Source of the DNA: Bradyrhizobium sp. 139
GTDB taxonomy: Bacteria; Pseudomonadota; Alphaproteobacteria; Rhizobiales; Xanthobacteraceae
Direction: 5' to 3'
NCBI RefSeq assembly: GCF_023074175.1
Contig: NZ_JADPKS010000046.1
Span: 62,001 to 126,000, forward strand
Length of the DNA stretch: 64,000 nucleotides
The notes beneath the pieces are model-generated. The model saw only the letters and a list, made by a program, of their open reading frames with translations, was not told the DNA's origin and did not search any database. Below, in pieces: positions 54,773 to 63,500 of this stretch (position 1 is its first letter; every line of letters begins with the position of its first letter). The position numbers and the translations under genes were made by a program.

Positions 54773-55324
54773 ATGAAACGTACCACCATCGCCTTTGCTT
54801 GTGTGCTTCTCGCAAGCCCCGCGCTCGCCCAGTCGCTCGGCGAGAAGACCGGCGTCAACTCGGTGCTCGGCGTCGCGCCTGCTACCGCAGACTTCGTCAA
54901 GGAGGTCGCTATCAGCGACATATTCGAGATCGAATCGAGCAAGCTGGCCCAGCAGAAGGGCAACGCGCAGGAAAAATCCTTTGCGCAGCAGATGGTGACC
55001 GACCATACCAAGACCAGCAGCGAGCTCAAGGGCCTCGTCGGCGACGGCAAGGTGCAGGCGACCCTGCCGACGGCGCTCGACAGTTCGCACCAGAGCAAGC
55101 TCGACAAGCTCAAGGGCGCGACAGGCAAGGATTTCAGCTCGGACTACAATTCCTACCAGGTCAGCGCGCACGAGGACGCGGTCTCACTGTTCGACCGCTA
55201 CGCCAAGGGTGGCGACAATTCGGCGCTGAAGGACTGGGCCGGCAAGACGCTGCCGGCACTCAAGCATCATCTCGACATGGCCAAGGAGCTCGGCAAGGCA
55301 CCGAGCGTCGGGCAGTCCAAGTAA
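54773..55324 (+). CDS. DUF4142 periplasmic protein
   Basis: The 183-residue product has a signal peptide (MKRTTIAFACVLLASPALAQ) and a DUF4142 domain: ADFVKEVAISDIFEIESSKLA, FAQQMVTDHTKTSSELKGL and AHEDAVSLFDRYAKGG. This is a ferritin-like helical bundle fold of unknown activity, often stress-induced. It has its own EcfG-type promoter and a strong hairpin after the stop. A second, diverged copy lies at 59496. Confidence 0.9.
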   Translation: MKRTTIAFACVLLASPALAQSLGEKTGVNSVLGVAPATADFVKEVAISDIFEIESSKLAQQKGNAQEKSFAQQMVTDHTKTSSELKGLVGDGKVQATLPTALDSSHQSKLDKLKGATGKDFSSDYNSYQVSAHEDAVSLFDRYAKGGDNSALKDWAGKTLPALKHHLDMAKELGKAPSVGQSK

Positions 55325-55331
55325 TCATCGC

Positions 55332-55362
55332 ATGAGGACGCCGGCCTCACCGGCGTCCTCAT
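55332..55362. terminator. Long symmetrical hairpin after the DUF4142 gene
   Basis: A perfect 13-bp stem ATGAGGACGCCGG/CCGGCGTCCTCAT with loop CCTCA. It lacks a T tract, so it may act as a transcript-stabilising hairpin or a factor-dependent terminator. Confidence 0.6.
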
Positions 55363-55415
55363 GTCAGCAACGATGCTCCTCCGCTCGTTGAGACCGCAAG
55401 ATTGCGGAGACCACC

Positions 55416-56417
55416 ATGGCGCATCAAGGCAAGACGTCAGTATCCCGCCGGCACGTGGTTCACGCGGCGAGCGCAACGCTCGCTGCGGCTTCGCTGGCGT
55501 CTTCGTCAGCGAAAGGAGACACCGAGATGGCCGAGCACGACCTGATCAATCCCGTCACTCGCTATCCCAAACCGCCCTTCAAGAAGCAGTCACAGCCCTG
55601 GCCGGGCCTTGCCGGCAAGATGGAGCCGCGGCCGGATCATGGTGAGACCAGCTACAACGGCTCCGGCCGCCTCGCCGGCCGCAACGCGCTGATCACCGGC
55701 GGCGATTCCGGCATGGGCCGCGCGGCCGCGATCGCCTATGCACGCGAAGGCGCCGACGTCGCCATCAACTATCTGCCGGCGGAAGAGCCCGACGCACAGG
55801 AAGTGATCGCGCTGATCAGGAAAGAAGGACGAACCGGGCTTGCGATCCCCGGTGATCTCAAGGATGAAGTCTTCTGCAACAAGCTGGTCGAGCAGGCTGT
55901 CCAGGGTCTCGGCGGGCTCGACATCATCGTCAACAACGCGGCACGGCAGCAGACGCGCGCCTCGATCCTCGACGTCTCGTCGGAAGACTTCGACGCGACC
56001 ATGAAGACCAACATCTATGCGCCGTTCTGGATCATCAAGGCTGCGCTGCCGCATCTCAAGCCCGGCTCCTGCATCATCGGCACCACCTCCGAGCAGGCTT
56101 ACGATCCCTCGCCCGATCTCTACGACTATGCGCAGACCAAGGCCGCGACGATGAACTACCTGAAGTCGCTGGCGAAGCAGCTCGCCCCCAAGGGCATCCG
56201 CGTCAACGGCGTCGCGCCCGGACCGATCTGGACACCGCTCCAGGTCTCCGGCGGCACAACCATGGAGAAGCTCGAAAAATTCGGGGGGATGACACCGCTC
56301 GGCCGTCCCGGCCAGCCTGCCGAATTGGCCTCGATTTACGTGCAGCTCGCCGCGGCCGACGCGAGCTATGCGACCGGCCAGGTGTATGGTTCCGCCGGTG
56401 GATCGGGGCAGCCGTAG
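55416..56417 (+). CDS. SDR oxidoreductase with Tat-like N-terminus
   Basis: The 333-residue protein has an SDR core (GGDSGMGRAAA near residue 95, NNAARQQTR, and YDYAQTKAA as catalytic Tyr-x3-Lys). The N-terminal 35 residues read SRRHVVHAASATLAAASLAS, a twin-arginine-like signal. An internal ATG 37 codons later (MAEHDLINPV) has its own AAGGAG and would give a cytosolic enzyme starting at PVTRYPKPPF, as homologous stress SDRs (YhdF-like) do. Which start is used decides the compartment. Confidence 0.85.
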   Translation: MAHQGKTSVSRRHVVHAASATLAAASLASSSAKGDTEMAEHDLINPVTRYPKPPFKKQSQPWPGLAGKMEPRPDHGETSYNGSGRLAGRNALITGGDSGMGRAAAIAYAREGADVAINYLPAEEPDAQEVIALIRKEGRTGLAIPGDLKDEVFCNKLVEQAVQGLGGLDIIVNNAARQQTRASILDVSSEDFDATMKTNIYAPFWIIKAALPHLKPGSCIIGTTSEQAYDPSPDLYDYAQTKAATMNYLKSLAKQLAPKGIRVNGVAPGPIWTPLQVSGGTTMEKLEKFGGMTPLGRPGQPAELASIYVQLAAADASYATGQVYGSAGGSGQP

Positions 56418-56455
56418 TCCCGGCGCCGCGGGCTGATGCCACGATGTAGAGTTCG

Positions 56456-56480
56456 GGAACCTTCTTTGTCTCCGGGCCTT
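56456..56480 (+). promoter_or_regulatory. Possible weak EcfG-type promoter before the PAP2 operon
   Basis: GGAAC, 16 bases, CCTT: the -35 is exact but the -10 lacks the GTT core. It lies 38 bases before the PAP2 start. Reported as a weak candidate. Confidence 0.3.
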
Positions 56481-56517
56481 ACAACCATGTCATGAAGGAC
56501 ATCACGCTTGCAAGCCG

Positions 56518-57102
56518 ATGGCATTAGTGAACGTCAAACCTACGCGGATCGACACCGCAATCGCGGATGAGATCGCTGATGACACCAATTCAGGCATCGA
56601 GCGCACCGCGCAGTCATTAACCTGGGCCGCCGACGAGCACGTGCTGCTCGCGCTGGCTGCCGCAGGTTGGCTTTATACTCATCTTCGGCAGCCGCAACAG
56701 CGGCCCATTGCAAACCACGTCCTAGCTGTTTCGCTGGCGACTGCCTTTCTGCCTCACGTCCTGAAATCCGTGTTCGATCAGATCAGGCCAGACCGGCTGA
56801 CCCTGCGCGGGCACGGACATGGAGTTCCCATCTCAGGACAGGCGCGCGACTCCTTTCCTTCCGGTCACGCGGTCCATATGGGCGCACTTGCCTCGGCGGC
56901 GGGCCTGCTGCCGAAAACGCCGCGTCGTTTGGTACGCATGGTTGCGGTCGGGGTTTCGCTGACCCGGATTGCGGTACTCGCGCATTGGTCGAGCGACGTG
57001 GTCGCGGGCTTCGCCCTTGGCGCGGCCGTGGAGAGGCTGATGCGGCCATGGACGCTGGCCAAATCGAGGGGCGGAAAAGACAAATGGCGGGTGTCGCCAT
57101 GA
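56518..57102 (+). CDS. PAP2-family membrane phosphatase
   Basis: The 194-residue protein has all three PAP2 motifs: KSVFDQIRP (Lys83, Arg90), PSGH (114-117) and R-x5-H-x3-D (Arg150, His156, Asp160). Membrane helices flank them. It should dephosphorylate a lipid phosphate such as phosphatidate, PGP or undecaprenyl pyrophosphate. It is the first of three overlapping genes (ATGA, then TGATG). Confidence 0.9.
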   Translation: MALVNVKPTRIDTAIADEIADDTNSGIERTAQSLTWAADEHVLLALAAAGWLYTHLRQPQQRPIANHVLAVSLATAFLPHVLKSVFDQIRPDRLTLRGHGHGVPISGQARDSFPSGHAVHMGALASAAGLLPKTPRRLVRMVAVGVSLTRIAVLAHWSSDVVAGFALGAAVERLMRPWTLAKSRGGKDKWRVSP

Positions 57103-57446
57103 CCGAATATGTCCTGCGCTTCATTGCGGGCGGCGTGATCGTGTCCGCCTTCGCGATCCTTGGCGACATGCTCAGGCCCAAGAGTTTTGGCGGCCTCCTC
57201 GGCGCCGCGCCGTCGGTCGCGCTCGCCACGCTCGGCATCGCGGTCGTTCAGCACGGCCCGCAATACGCTGCGGCCGAAAGCTGGACCATGATCTACGGCG
57301 CGGTCGCCCTCGCCTGCTACAGCCTTGCCGTTTGTCAGGTGCTGATGAGGCTTCGTCTCGACGCGCTCCCCGCCACGGTCCTGGCCTTTGGCGCCTGGCT
57401 CGTGGTCGCCTTCGGTCTGCTTGCGGGTTTCGGAGGCGCCGCCTGA
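57099..57446 (+). CDS. DUF3147-like small membrane protein
   Basis: The 115-residue protein has three to four hydrophobic helices (FIAGGVIVSAFAILGDMLRP, GLLGAAPSVALATLGIAVV, ALACYSLAVCQVLMR, VLAFGAWLVVAFGLLAGF). The start overlaps the PAP2 stop as ATGA. This family of GxxxG-rich four-helix proteins often occurs in tandem pairs. A transport function is possible but unproven. Confidence 0.75.
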   Translation: MTEYVLRFIAGGVIVSAFAILGDMLRPKSFGGLLGAAPSVALATLGIAVVQHGPQYAAAESWTMIYGAVALACYSLAVCQVLMRLRLDALPATVLAFGAWLVVAFGLLAGFGGAA

Positions 57447-57934
57447 TGCTGGTCAAACTGTCTCCATCGGCGTTGAAGCAGACGCGTTGGTACGAATACG
57501 CCGTTCGCTTCGTACTCGGCGGCTTCGCGACAATGCTCGCGGGACTCCTCGGCTCGCATTTCGGCGTCTCTGTCGGCGGGCTGTTTCTCGCGCTTCCAGC
57601 CATCTTCTGCGCCAGCGCGACGCTGATCGAAAGCCACGAGCGTCACGCCAAGGAGAAGGCCGGTCTGAGCGGGCGGCGGCGCGGACAGAAGGCGGCTGCG
57701 CTGGATGCTGCAGGTGCCGGGCTCGGCAGCATCGGCCTTGCGGCATTCGCCGCCGTCTTCCATGTCACCGTCGGAACCAGCATAGCGGTCGCCTTCATTG
57801 CTGCTTTGACGGTCTGGGCGGTCGTTTCCGTATCGGCCTGGTGGCTCAGGCGCAGGCTGCGCATCATCTCCCACAAACCGCACCGGTCAGCCTGTTCGCC
57901 ATCTGCGAAGGGCACTCCCCTCGTGAAGCCTTAG
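57446..57934 (+). CDS. DUF3147-like small membrane protein, longer partner
   Basis: The 162-residue protein shares FVLGGFATMLAGLLGSHFG and GGLFLALPAIFCASATLIE with its neighbour and adds two helices (AVFHVTVGTSIAVAFIAAL) plus a basic cytosolic loop (SGRRRGQKA). Start and preceding stop overlap (TGATG). The two genes may form a heteromeric membrane complex with the PAP2 phosphatase. The extreme 3' end overlaps a small gene on the other strand. Confidence 0.75.
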   Translation: MLVKLSPSALKQTRWYEYAVRFVLGGFATMLAGLLGSHFGVSVGGLFLALPAIFCASATLIESHERHAKEKAGLSGRRRGQKAAALDAAGAGLGSIGLAAFAAVFHVTVGTSIAVAFIAALTVWAVVSVSAWWLRRRLRIISHKPHRSACSPSAKGTPLVKP

Positions 57935-58096
57935 CGCTTTCGCGCGGGTCGACGGTTGCAACTTCGGTGGTTGAAGGCCCGGGCTGTTGGCCCAGCGCTC
58001 CACCTGCTCGATAACCCTCTGGTGGCTCGGGCGCACTGGCTTGGGTGCTTCGGCCTCTTCGGAAAGCTTGCGGGGCAATCTGACTTCGTCCGTCAT
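57887..58096 (-). CDS. Small basic hydrophilic protein
   Basis: The 69-residue product (PRKLSEEAEAPKPVRPSHQR and a C-terminus rich in Arg) has GGGAGAGATGTC directly before its ATG. It overlaps the 3' end of the convergent membrane-protein gene by 48 bases, so one of the two ends may be misread. No family is recognised. Confidence 0.45.
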   Translation of the reverse strand: MTDEVRLPRKLSEEAEAPKPVRPSHQRVIEQVERWANSPGLQPPKLQPSTRAKALRLHEGSALRRWRTG

Positions 58097-58214
58097 GACA
58101 TCTCTCCCGTTTTGCCTGAGCATGCACCCGTCCGAAGATTTCTTCATTAACTTAACTTAACTTATTGATTTGCCTGTATGTTTTTACTCACTTGGCACCA
58201 TTGTCAGATTTGAT

Positions 58215-58239
58215 GGAACCCGGGCCGAACTCGTTTGTT
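58215..58239 (+). promoter_or_regulatory. EcfG-type promoter of the small RHH-like gene
   Basis: GGAAC, 16 bases, TGTT, 40 bases before the ATG. It follows an AT-rich stretch with three AACTT repeats. Confidence 0.75.
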
Positions 58240-58278
58240 GAGCAGACTACTCAGCTTACTCATTCTGGGTGATTGACC

Positions 58279-58527
58279 ATGAACGACCTTCGCGCCGAGC
58301 GGCTCCAGGTCATGCTGTCACCGGAGGAACTGGCCGCGGTGGACGACTTCCGGTTCAGACATCGCATGCCGACACGAGCCGCGGCGGTGCGCGAACTCCT
58401 CAAGCTCGGACTGGCTGCCGCCGGAGTCGATGCAGCGCCTAATATCAAATCAAGTAGCTTCGGCGTGTTCGGCCGCGGCCCGGACGGCCACACGCATGCA
58501 AATTCGGAGCGCGACTCTGAGGATTAG
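58279..58527 (+). CDS. Ribbon-helix-helix-like small protein
   Basis: The 82-residue protein starts with a ribbon-helix-helix pattern: RLQVMLSPEELAAVDDFRF (strand and helix A), RMPTRAAAVRELLKLGL (helix B). Its C-terminal part is polar and glycine-containing (SSFGVFGRGPDGHTHANSE). RHH proteins bind DNA as dimers and often repress. The EcfG-type promoter suggests stress induction. Confidence 0.75.
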   Translation: MNDLRAERLQVMLSPEELAAVDDFRFRHRMPTRAAAVRELLKLGLAAAGVDAAPNIKSSSFGVFGRGPDGHTHANSERDSED

Positions 58528-58666
58528 TCCGGCTTCATGCTCAAGCAAACGGCCCCGGCACGGGAGCGCCAGGGCCGTCCTTGGAGATCGCTTCCGGAGC
58601 ACCGGGGGCATGACAACCGGAAGCAATCCATCGACTCTTCGCCCGCGGATTCGTTCCTCGTAAGAA

Positions 58667-58873
58667 CTAGCCGCTCGGCGCGTCGCCCGCATCATCCGGC
58701 GCCATGCCGGATCCGGGGGTCTTGCTATTGTCGTTCAGCTTGGGGTCACGCGTGGCCTCACGAGAGGACGAGCCTTCTGGCTCCGACTTATGCACGGTCT
58801 GCGCACGCTGCTTGTCGCGCGGTTGCTGTTCACCGCGCTTATCTCTGACGATACCCTGGTTGGAATGGGCCAT
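58667..58873 (-). CDS. Small intrinsically disordered hydrophilic protein
   Basis: The 68-residue product is almost wholly charged or polar (RDKRGEQQPRDKQRAQ, SEPEGSSSREATRDPK, NSKTPGSGMAPDDAG) and probably disordered, like hydrophilin-type stress proteins. AGAGG precedes the ATG. A near-consensus EcfG-type site lies upstream on the same strand. Confidence 0.6.
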   Translation of the reverse strand: MAHSNQGIVRDKRGEQQPRDKQRAQTVHKSEPEGSSSREATRDPKLNDNSKTPGSGMAPDDAGDAPSG

Positions 58874-58910
58874 GATGTCCTCTCGCTTCTCTGGTGTGTC
58901 TCGAAGCGCT

Positions 58911-58935
58911 TACGCGCCGGAGCGTCGAAGGTTCC
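58911..58935 (-). promoter_or_regulatory. Possible EcfG-type promoter, -10 variant
   Basis: On the reverse strand GGAAC, 16 bases, CGTA. The -10 differs by one base from CGTT. It would drive the hydrophilin-like gene. Confidence 0.35.
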
Positions 58936-58956
58936 GGCGCCCGGGGGCGATCGCGG

Positions 58957-59088
58957 CTAACTGTGCGCAGCGTGGACCGCCGCCGATGCATTCTCCAGAT
59001 GCACCTGCCGCACCGTCGTCACGGTCGCGAATGCGACCGAAACGCCAAAGGCGAGAACGAGCGAAAGAAGAACCAGACGTGGAGCCAT
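58957..59088 (-). CDS. 43-residue membrane or secreted peptide
   Basis: A 44-codon reading frame encodes MAPRLVLLSLVLAFGVSVAF followed by a polar tail ending HAAHS. AAGGAGG lies seven bases before the ATG and the first half is a convincing hydrophobic helix, so it is either a signal peptide with a 20-residue mature peptide or a single-pass membrane peptide. It is too short to be found in most annotations. Confidence 0.65.
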   Translation of the reverse strand: MAPRLVLLSLVLAFGVSVAFATVTTVRQVHLENASAAVHAAHS

Positions 59089-59204
59089 CGCAAAACCTCC
59101 TTCCGGAATCAAGATCAACGCGATCGACTGTTCGCGGATGATCCTGGATTGGTGGCTTGCATTCCGTGAGCAGTCTCACACGCGAATTCACGAAACGAGA
59201 GCGC

Positions 59205-59399
59205 TCACGCATCCTGCGTTTGGAGGACGCGGACCTTTACGGGCGGGATTTCACCGTCCAGCCAGTCCTGCTCGTTCGCCAATGCCGTCCAGGCATCCGC
59301 CATACGCAAATAGCGATTATGAGCGGGCTGCCCTTCCGCGCGCTCGGCGAGCTGAAGGCAGTTGTCGGCGTTATCTCTGAAAATGTCAGACTGTTTCAT
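59205..59399 (-). CDS. Small helical protein of the rhizobial 'MKQSDIF' type
   Basis: The 64-residue protein begins MKQSDIFRDNADNCLQLAER and continues NRYLRMADAWTALANEQDW, an all-helical pattern seen in many short rhizobial proteins that occur in multiple copies per genome. No activity is known. It is transcribed divergently from the second DUF4142-type gene. Confidence 0.75.
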   Translation of the reverse strand: MKQSDIFRDNADNCLQLAERAEGQPAHNRYLRMADAWTALANEQDWLDGEIPPVKVRVLQTQDA

Positions 59400-59495
59400 G
59401 GATAATATCTGGGGACGGAACTCCGGCGCCGCAACCGCCTTTTACCGGATCGTAACGATCGGGGAACTTCACACCGCACCCGTCATTGAAGAGGC

Positions 59496-60008
59496 ATGAG
59501 GATTGTTGTCGCGATAGTCTTGGGTTTCATCAGCACAGCAGCGTTCGCCGACAGCACTGGTGAGCGAACGGCTGGCAACCACGTGCCGACCGCAACCGAT
59601 GTTATCACCGGTCTCTACACCTTCAGCCGTTTCCAGCAGGACCTGCTGGAGAGCACCGACCTGAAAGGCAATGCGGAGGTGAAAAATCTCGCGGCCCTGC
59701 GCGCCGAAGAGGCAGGCCAGCGCGACAAGACCCTGAAGCAGATTCAGGACGCGATTGGTGCGGAGCCGCACGCCGGCAAGACAACGTCAGTGAGCGCAAG
59801 CCTCGTCGAGCCCGAAAATGCGGATGGACCAACTTACGTCAGAAGCTTCTATGCCGCGCAGATCCTCGAATATGAATCCGCCATCAGACTGCTCGATCGC
59901 TATTTGAGGGCGCCCGACGATCCTGCGCTCGCGGCCTTCGCGCGCGAGCAATTGCCGGTGCTGCGCTCGCAAGTGAAAGATGCGGAGCGCACCATGGCGG
60001 ACAAATAG
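59496..60008 (+). CDS. Secreted DUF4142-like protein, diverged
   Basis: The 170-residue product has a signal peptide (MRIVVAIVLGFISTAAFA). Its helical body resembles the 54773 protein in arrangement: FSRFQQDLLESTDLKGNAEV, ESAIRLLDRYLRAPDDPAL and a C-terminal QLPVLRSQVKDAE. Sequence identity is low by eye, so the assignment to the family is tentative. It may be a paralogue acting under the same stress. Confidence 0.65.
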   Translation: MRIVVAIVLGFISTAAFADSTGERTAGNHVPTATDVITGLYTFSRFQQDLLESTDLKGNAEVKNLAALRAEEAGQRDKTLKQIQDAIGAEPHAGKTTSVSASLVEPENADGPTYVRSFYAAQILEYESAIRLLDRYLRAPDDPALAAFAREQLPVLRSQVKDAERTMADK

Positions 60009-60013
60009 CAGCC

Positions 60014-60310
60014 CTATTTGTCTTCCGGATGATGCTGCTGGCTCTCCGGCCGCACCGTGCGGTTGCTCTCGGGCATCTTGTCCCGGCCGGCATCGCCGTT
60101 GTCGTCCCTGCCGCCCGAGGTCGAGGTGCCGCTGCCGCTTGGGTTCGATTTGGTTGCGGTCCCTGTGGTCTGCGAACCCGCGTGTGGCGTGGCGGAGCTT
60201 GCCGCGGGATCGCCGGTCACAGCCCCGCGTCCGCTGGGCGCGCCAGTCTGGGCCAGCGCCGATCCAGCGGCAAGCAATGTGACGACAAGGGCGGCCAATC
60301 CGGCTCTCAT
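60014..60310 (-). CDS. Secreted Gly/Ser/Thr-rich protein
   Basis: The 98-residue product has a signal peptide (MRAGLAALVVTLLAAGSALAQ). A low-complexity tail rich in Ser, Thr, Gly and Pro follows (SNPSGSGTSTSGGRDDNG). It is convergent with the DUF4142-like gene at five bases. An EcfG-type promoter lies upstream on its strand. It is probably a disordered exported stress protein. Confidence 0.65.
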   Translation of the reverse strand: MRAGLAALVVTLLAAGSALAQTGAPSGRGAVTGDPAASSATPHAGSQTTGTATKSNPSGSGTSTSGGRDDNGDAGRDKMPESNRTVRPESQQHHPEDK

Positions 60311-60336
60311 ATGCGCTCTCCCTGTGTTTGCGGGCT

Positions 60337-60361
60337 AACCTCGGGGCCGATCCTCCGTTCC
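60337..60361 (-). promoter_or_regulatory. EcfG-type promoter of the secreted Gly/Ser-rich gene
   Basis: On the reverse strand GGAAC, 16 bases, GGTT; 27 bases from the ATG. GTT at consensus spacing. Confidence 0.65.
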
Positions 60362-60434
60362 CAAGACGGACCGGAATCCCGAAATGCAGGCCAAAACGGC
60401 CGATACCAGGAGCGGCACTTTTACTGAACCGGAT

Positions 60435-60459
60435 GGAACCGTTGGCAATCCCCGTCGTT
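60435..60459 (+). promoter_or_regulatory. EcfG-type promoter upstream of the poly-HAMP gene
   Basis: GGAAC, 16 bases, CGTT: an exact match. It points toward the poly-HAMP gene, whose ATG is 137 bases downstream; no other gene lies between. Confidence 0.75.
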
Positions 60460-60596
60460 GTCACAGCTGGGCTGAGCACGGCAGGTTCCAATTCCTCGCG
60501 TCGCAACCTTGGCGCTTGATTTCGAATTTGGCTGACGCTCTATTTTGACCAATTGCGTCACGCTTTAGATTCGGTCGACGCCGCGGGGGAATTAGT

Positions 60597-63500
60597 ATGA
60601 GCGACCTCGATCCCGGAACTGCATCACGCTCCGGTCGTCGCGTCCCAAAGCCAAAAGCCAGCGGTATGTCGGACCCGGATTCCCGGCCGGAATTGCTGCT
60701 TGCCTTGCAGGCCATGCGCAGCGGCGATTTTTCCGTGCGCATGAGCGGCGACTATCTCGGCATCGATGGCAAGATCGCCGACACTTTCAATGAGATCATC
60801 GCCGCGAACCAGCGCATGGCGCAGCAGCTCGAGTTGGTTGGTCAGGTCGTGGGACGCGAGGGCAAGACCCGCCAGCGCGTGAAGTTCGGCCTCGCCAGCG
60901 GCTCCTGGGCCGACATGGAAGGCTCCGTCAACACGCTGATCGACGACCTCCTGTGGCCAACCCGCGAGGTGACCCGCGCGGTTGCGGCGGTGGCGCAGGG
61001 CGACCTGCTCCAGACGGTCAAGCTGGACGTCGATGGCCGCCCGCTCCGCGGAGAATTCTTGCAGTCGGCGACCATCGTCAACACCATGATCAAGCAGCTC
61101 GGCGTGTTCACCTCCGAGGTGACGCGCGTGGCGCGCGAGGTCGGCACCGAAGGCAAGCTCGGCGGCCAGGCCCAGGTGCCGGAAGTGACCGGCGTCTGGA
61201 AGGACCTCACCGAGAGCGTCAACTCGATGGCGAACAACCTGACCAACCAGGTTCGCAACATCGCCGAGGTGACGATCGCGGTCGCCAACGGCGACTTGTC
61301 CAAGAAGATCACGGTCGACGTCCGCGGCGAGATCCTTCAGCTCAAGGAAGCCATCAACACGATGGTGGACCAGCTCCGCTCCTTCGCCTCCGAAGTGACG
61401 CGCGTGGCGCGCGAAGTCGGCACCGACGGCAAGCTCGGTGGCCAAGCCATCGTCCCGGGCGTCGCCGGCACCTGGAAGGACCTCACCGACTCCGTCAACG
61501 CGATGTGCGGCAACCTTACCGCACAGGTCCGCAACATCGCCAATGTCACCACGGCCGTGGCCCGCGGCGACCTGTCCCGCAAGATCACGGTGGACGTGCG
61601 CGGCGAGATCCTGGAGCTGAAGGACACCATCAACACCATGGTGGACCAGCTCAACTCCTTCGCTTCCGAAGTGACCCGCGTGGCGCGCGAGGTCGGCACC
61701 GAAGGCAAGCTCGGCGGCCAGGCCCAGGTGCCTGGTGTGGCCGGAACCTGGAAGGACCTCACCGACAACGTCAACTTCATGGCATCGAACCTGACCGCGC
61801 AGGTCCGTAACATCGCCGACGTCGCGACCGCGATCGCCGGCGGCGATCTGTCGAAGAAGATCACCGTGAACGTCTCGGGCGAAATCCTTCAGCTGAAGGA
61901 AACGCTCAACACCATGGTCGACCAGCTCAACGCCTTCGCCGGCGAAGTCACGCGCGTCGCGCGCGAGGTCGGCACCGAAGGCCGGCTCGGCGGCCAGGCC
62001 AACGTGCTCGGCGTCGCCGGCACCTGGAAGGATCTCACCGAAAGCGTCAACTCGATGGCGTCGAACCTGACCGCGCAGGTTCGTAATATCGCCGAGGTGA
62101 CGACGGCGGTCGCCGGCGGCGACTTGTCGAAGAAGATCACCGTGGACGTGCGCGGCGAAATTCTGGAGCTGAAGGACACCATCAACACCATGGTGGACCA
62201 GCTCAATGCCTTCGCCGGCGAAGTCACGCGCGTGGCGCGCGAGGTCGGCACCGAAGGCAAGCTCGGCGGTCAGGCCGTCGTGCGCGGCGTCGGCGGCACC
62301 TGGAAGGACTTGACGGACTCCGTCAACTCGATGGCCTCGAACCTGACCGGCCAGGTCCGTAACATCGCCGAAGTCGCGACCGCGGTCGCCAAAGGCGACC
62401 TGTCCAAGAAGATCACGGTGAACGTCTCGGGCGAAATCCTTCAGCTGAAGGAAACGCTCAACACCATGGTGGACCAGCTCAATGCCTTCGCCGGCGAAGT
62501 GACGCGCGTGGCACGCGAGGTCGGCACCGACGGCAAGCTCGGCGGCCAGGCCGACGTGCCCGGCGTCGCCGGCACCTGGAAGGACTTGACCGACTCCGTG
62601 AACTCGATGGCGGGCAATCTCACGGCTCAGGTCCGCAATATCGCCGAGGTCGCGACCGCCATCGCCGGCGGTGACTTGTCACGCAAGATCACGGTGGACG
62701 TGCGCGGCGAGATCCTTCAGCTCAAGGACACCTTGAACACGATGGTCGACCAGCTCAACCGCTTCGCGGGCGAGGTGACGCGCGTGGCGCGCGAGGTCGG
62801 CACCGAAGGTCGCCTCGGCGGTCAGGCCAACGTGCCCGGCGTCGCCGGCACCTGGAAGGACCTCACCGACAGCGTGAACTCCATGGCGGGTAATCTCACC
62901 GCGCAGGTCCGCAACATCGCCGAGGTCACCACGGCCGTGGCGCGCGGCGACTTGTCTCGCAAGATCACCGTGGACGTGAAGGGCGAAATCCTCGAGCTCA
63001 AGAACACCATCAACACGATGGTGGACCAGCTCAACGCCTTCGCCGGCGAAGTCACGCGTGTGGCCCGCGAGGTCGGCACCGAAGGCAAGCTCGGCGGTCA
63101 GGCCGAGGTGTCCGGCGTTGCCGGCACCTGGAAGGACCTCACCGACAACGTCAACTTCATGGCTTCCAACCTGACCGCGCAGGTCCGGAACATCGCCGAG
63201 GTCGCGACCGCGATCGCCGGCGGCGACCTGTCGAAGAAGATCACGGTGGACGTGCGCGGCGAGATCTTGCTGCTCAAGGACACCCTGAACACGATGGTGG
63301 AGCAGCTCCGTTCCTTCGCCGCCGAAGTGACCCGCGTGGCGCGCGAGGTCGGCACCGAAGGCCGGCTCGGCGGTCAGGCTGTCGTACCCGGCGTCGGCGG
63401 CACCTGGAAGGATCTCACCGACAACGTCAACCTGCTGGCCGCGAACCTCACCACGCAGGTCCGCAACATCGCCGAAGTCACGACCGCCGTCGCGCGCGGC

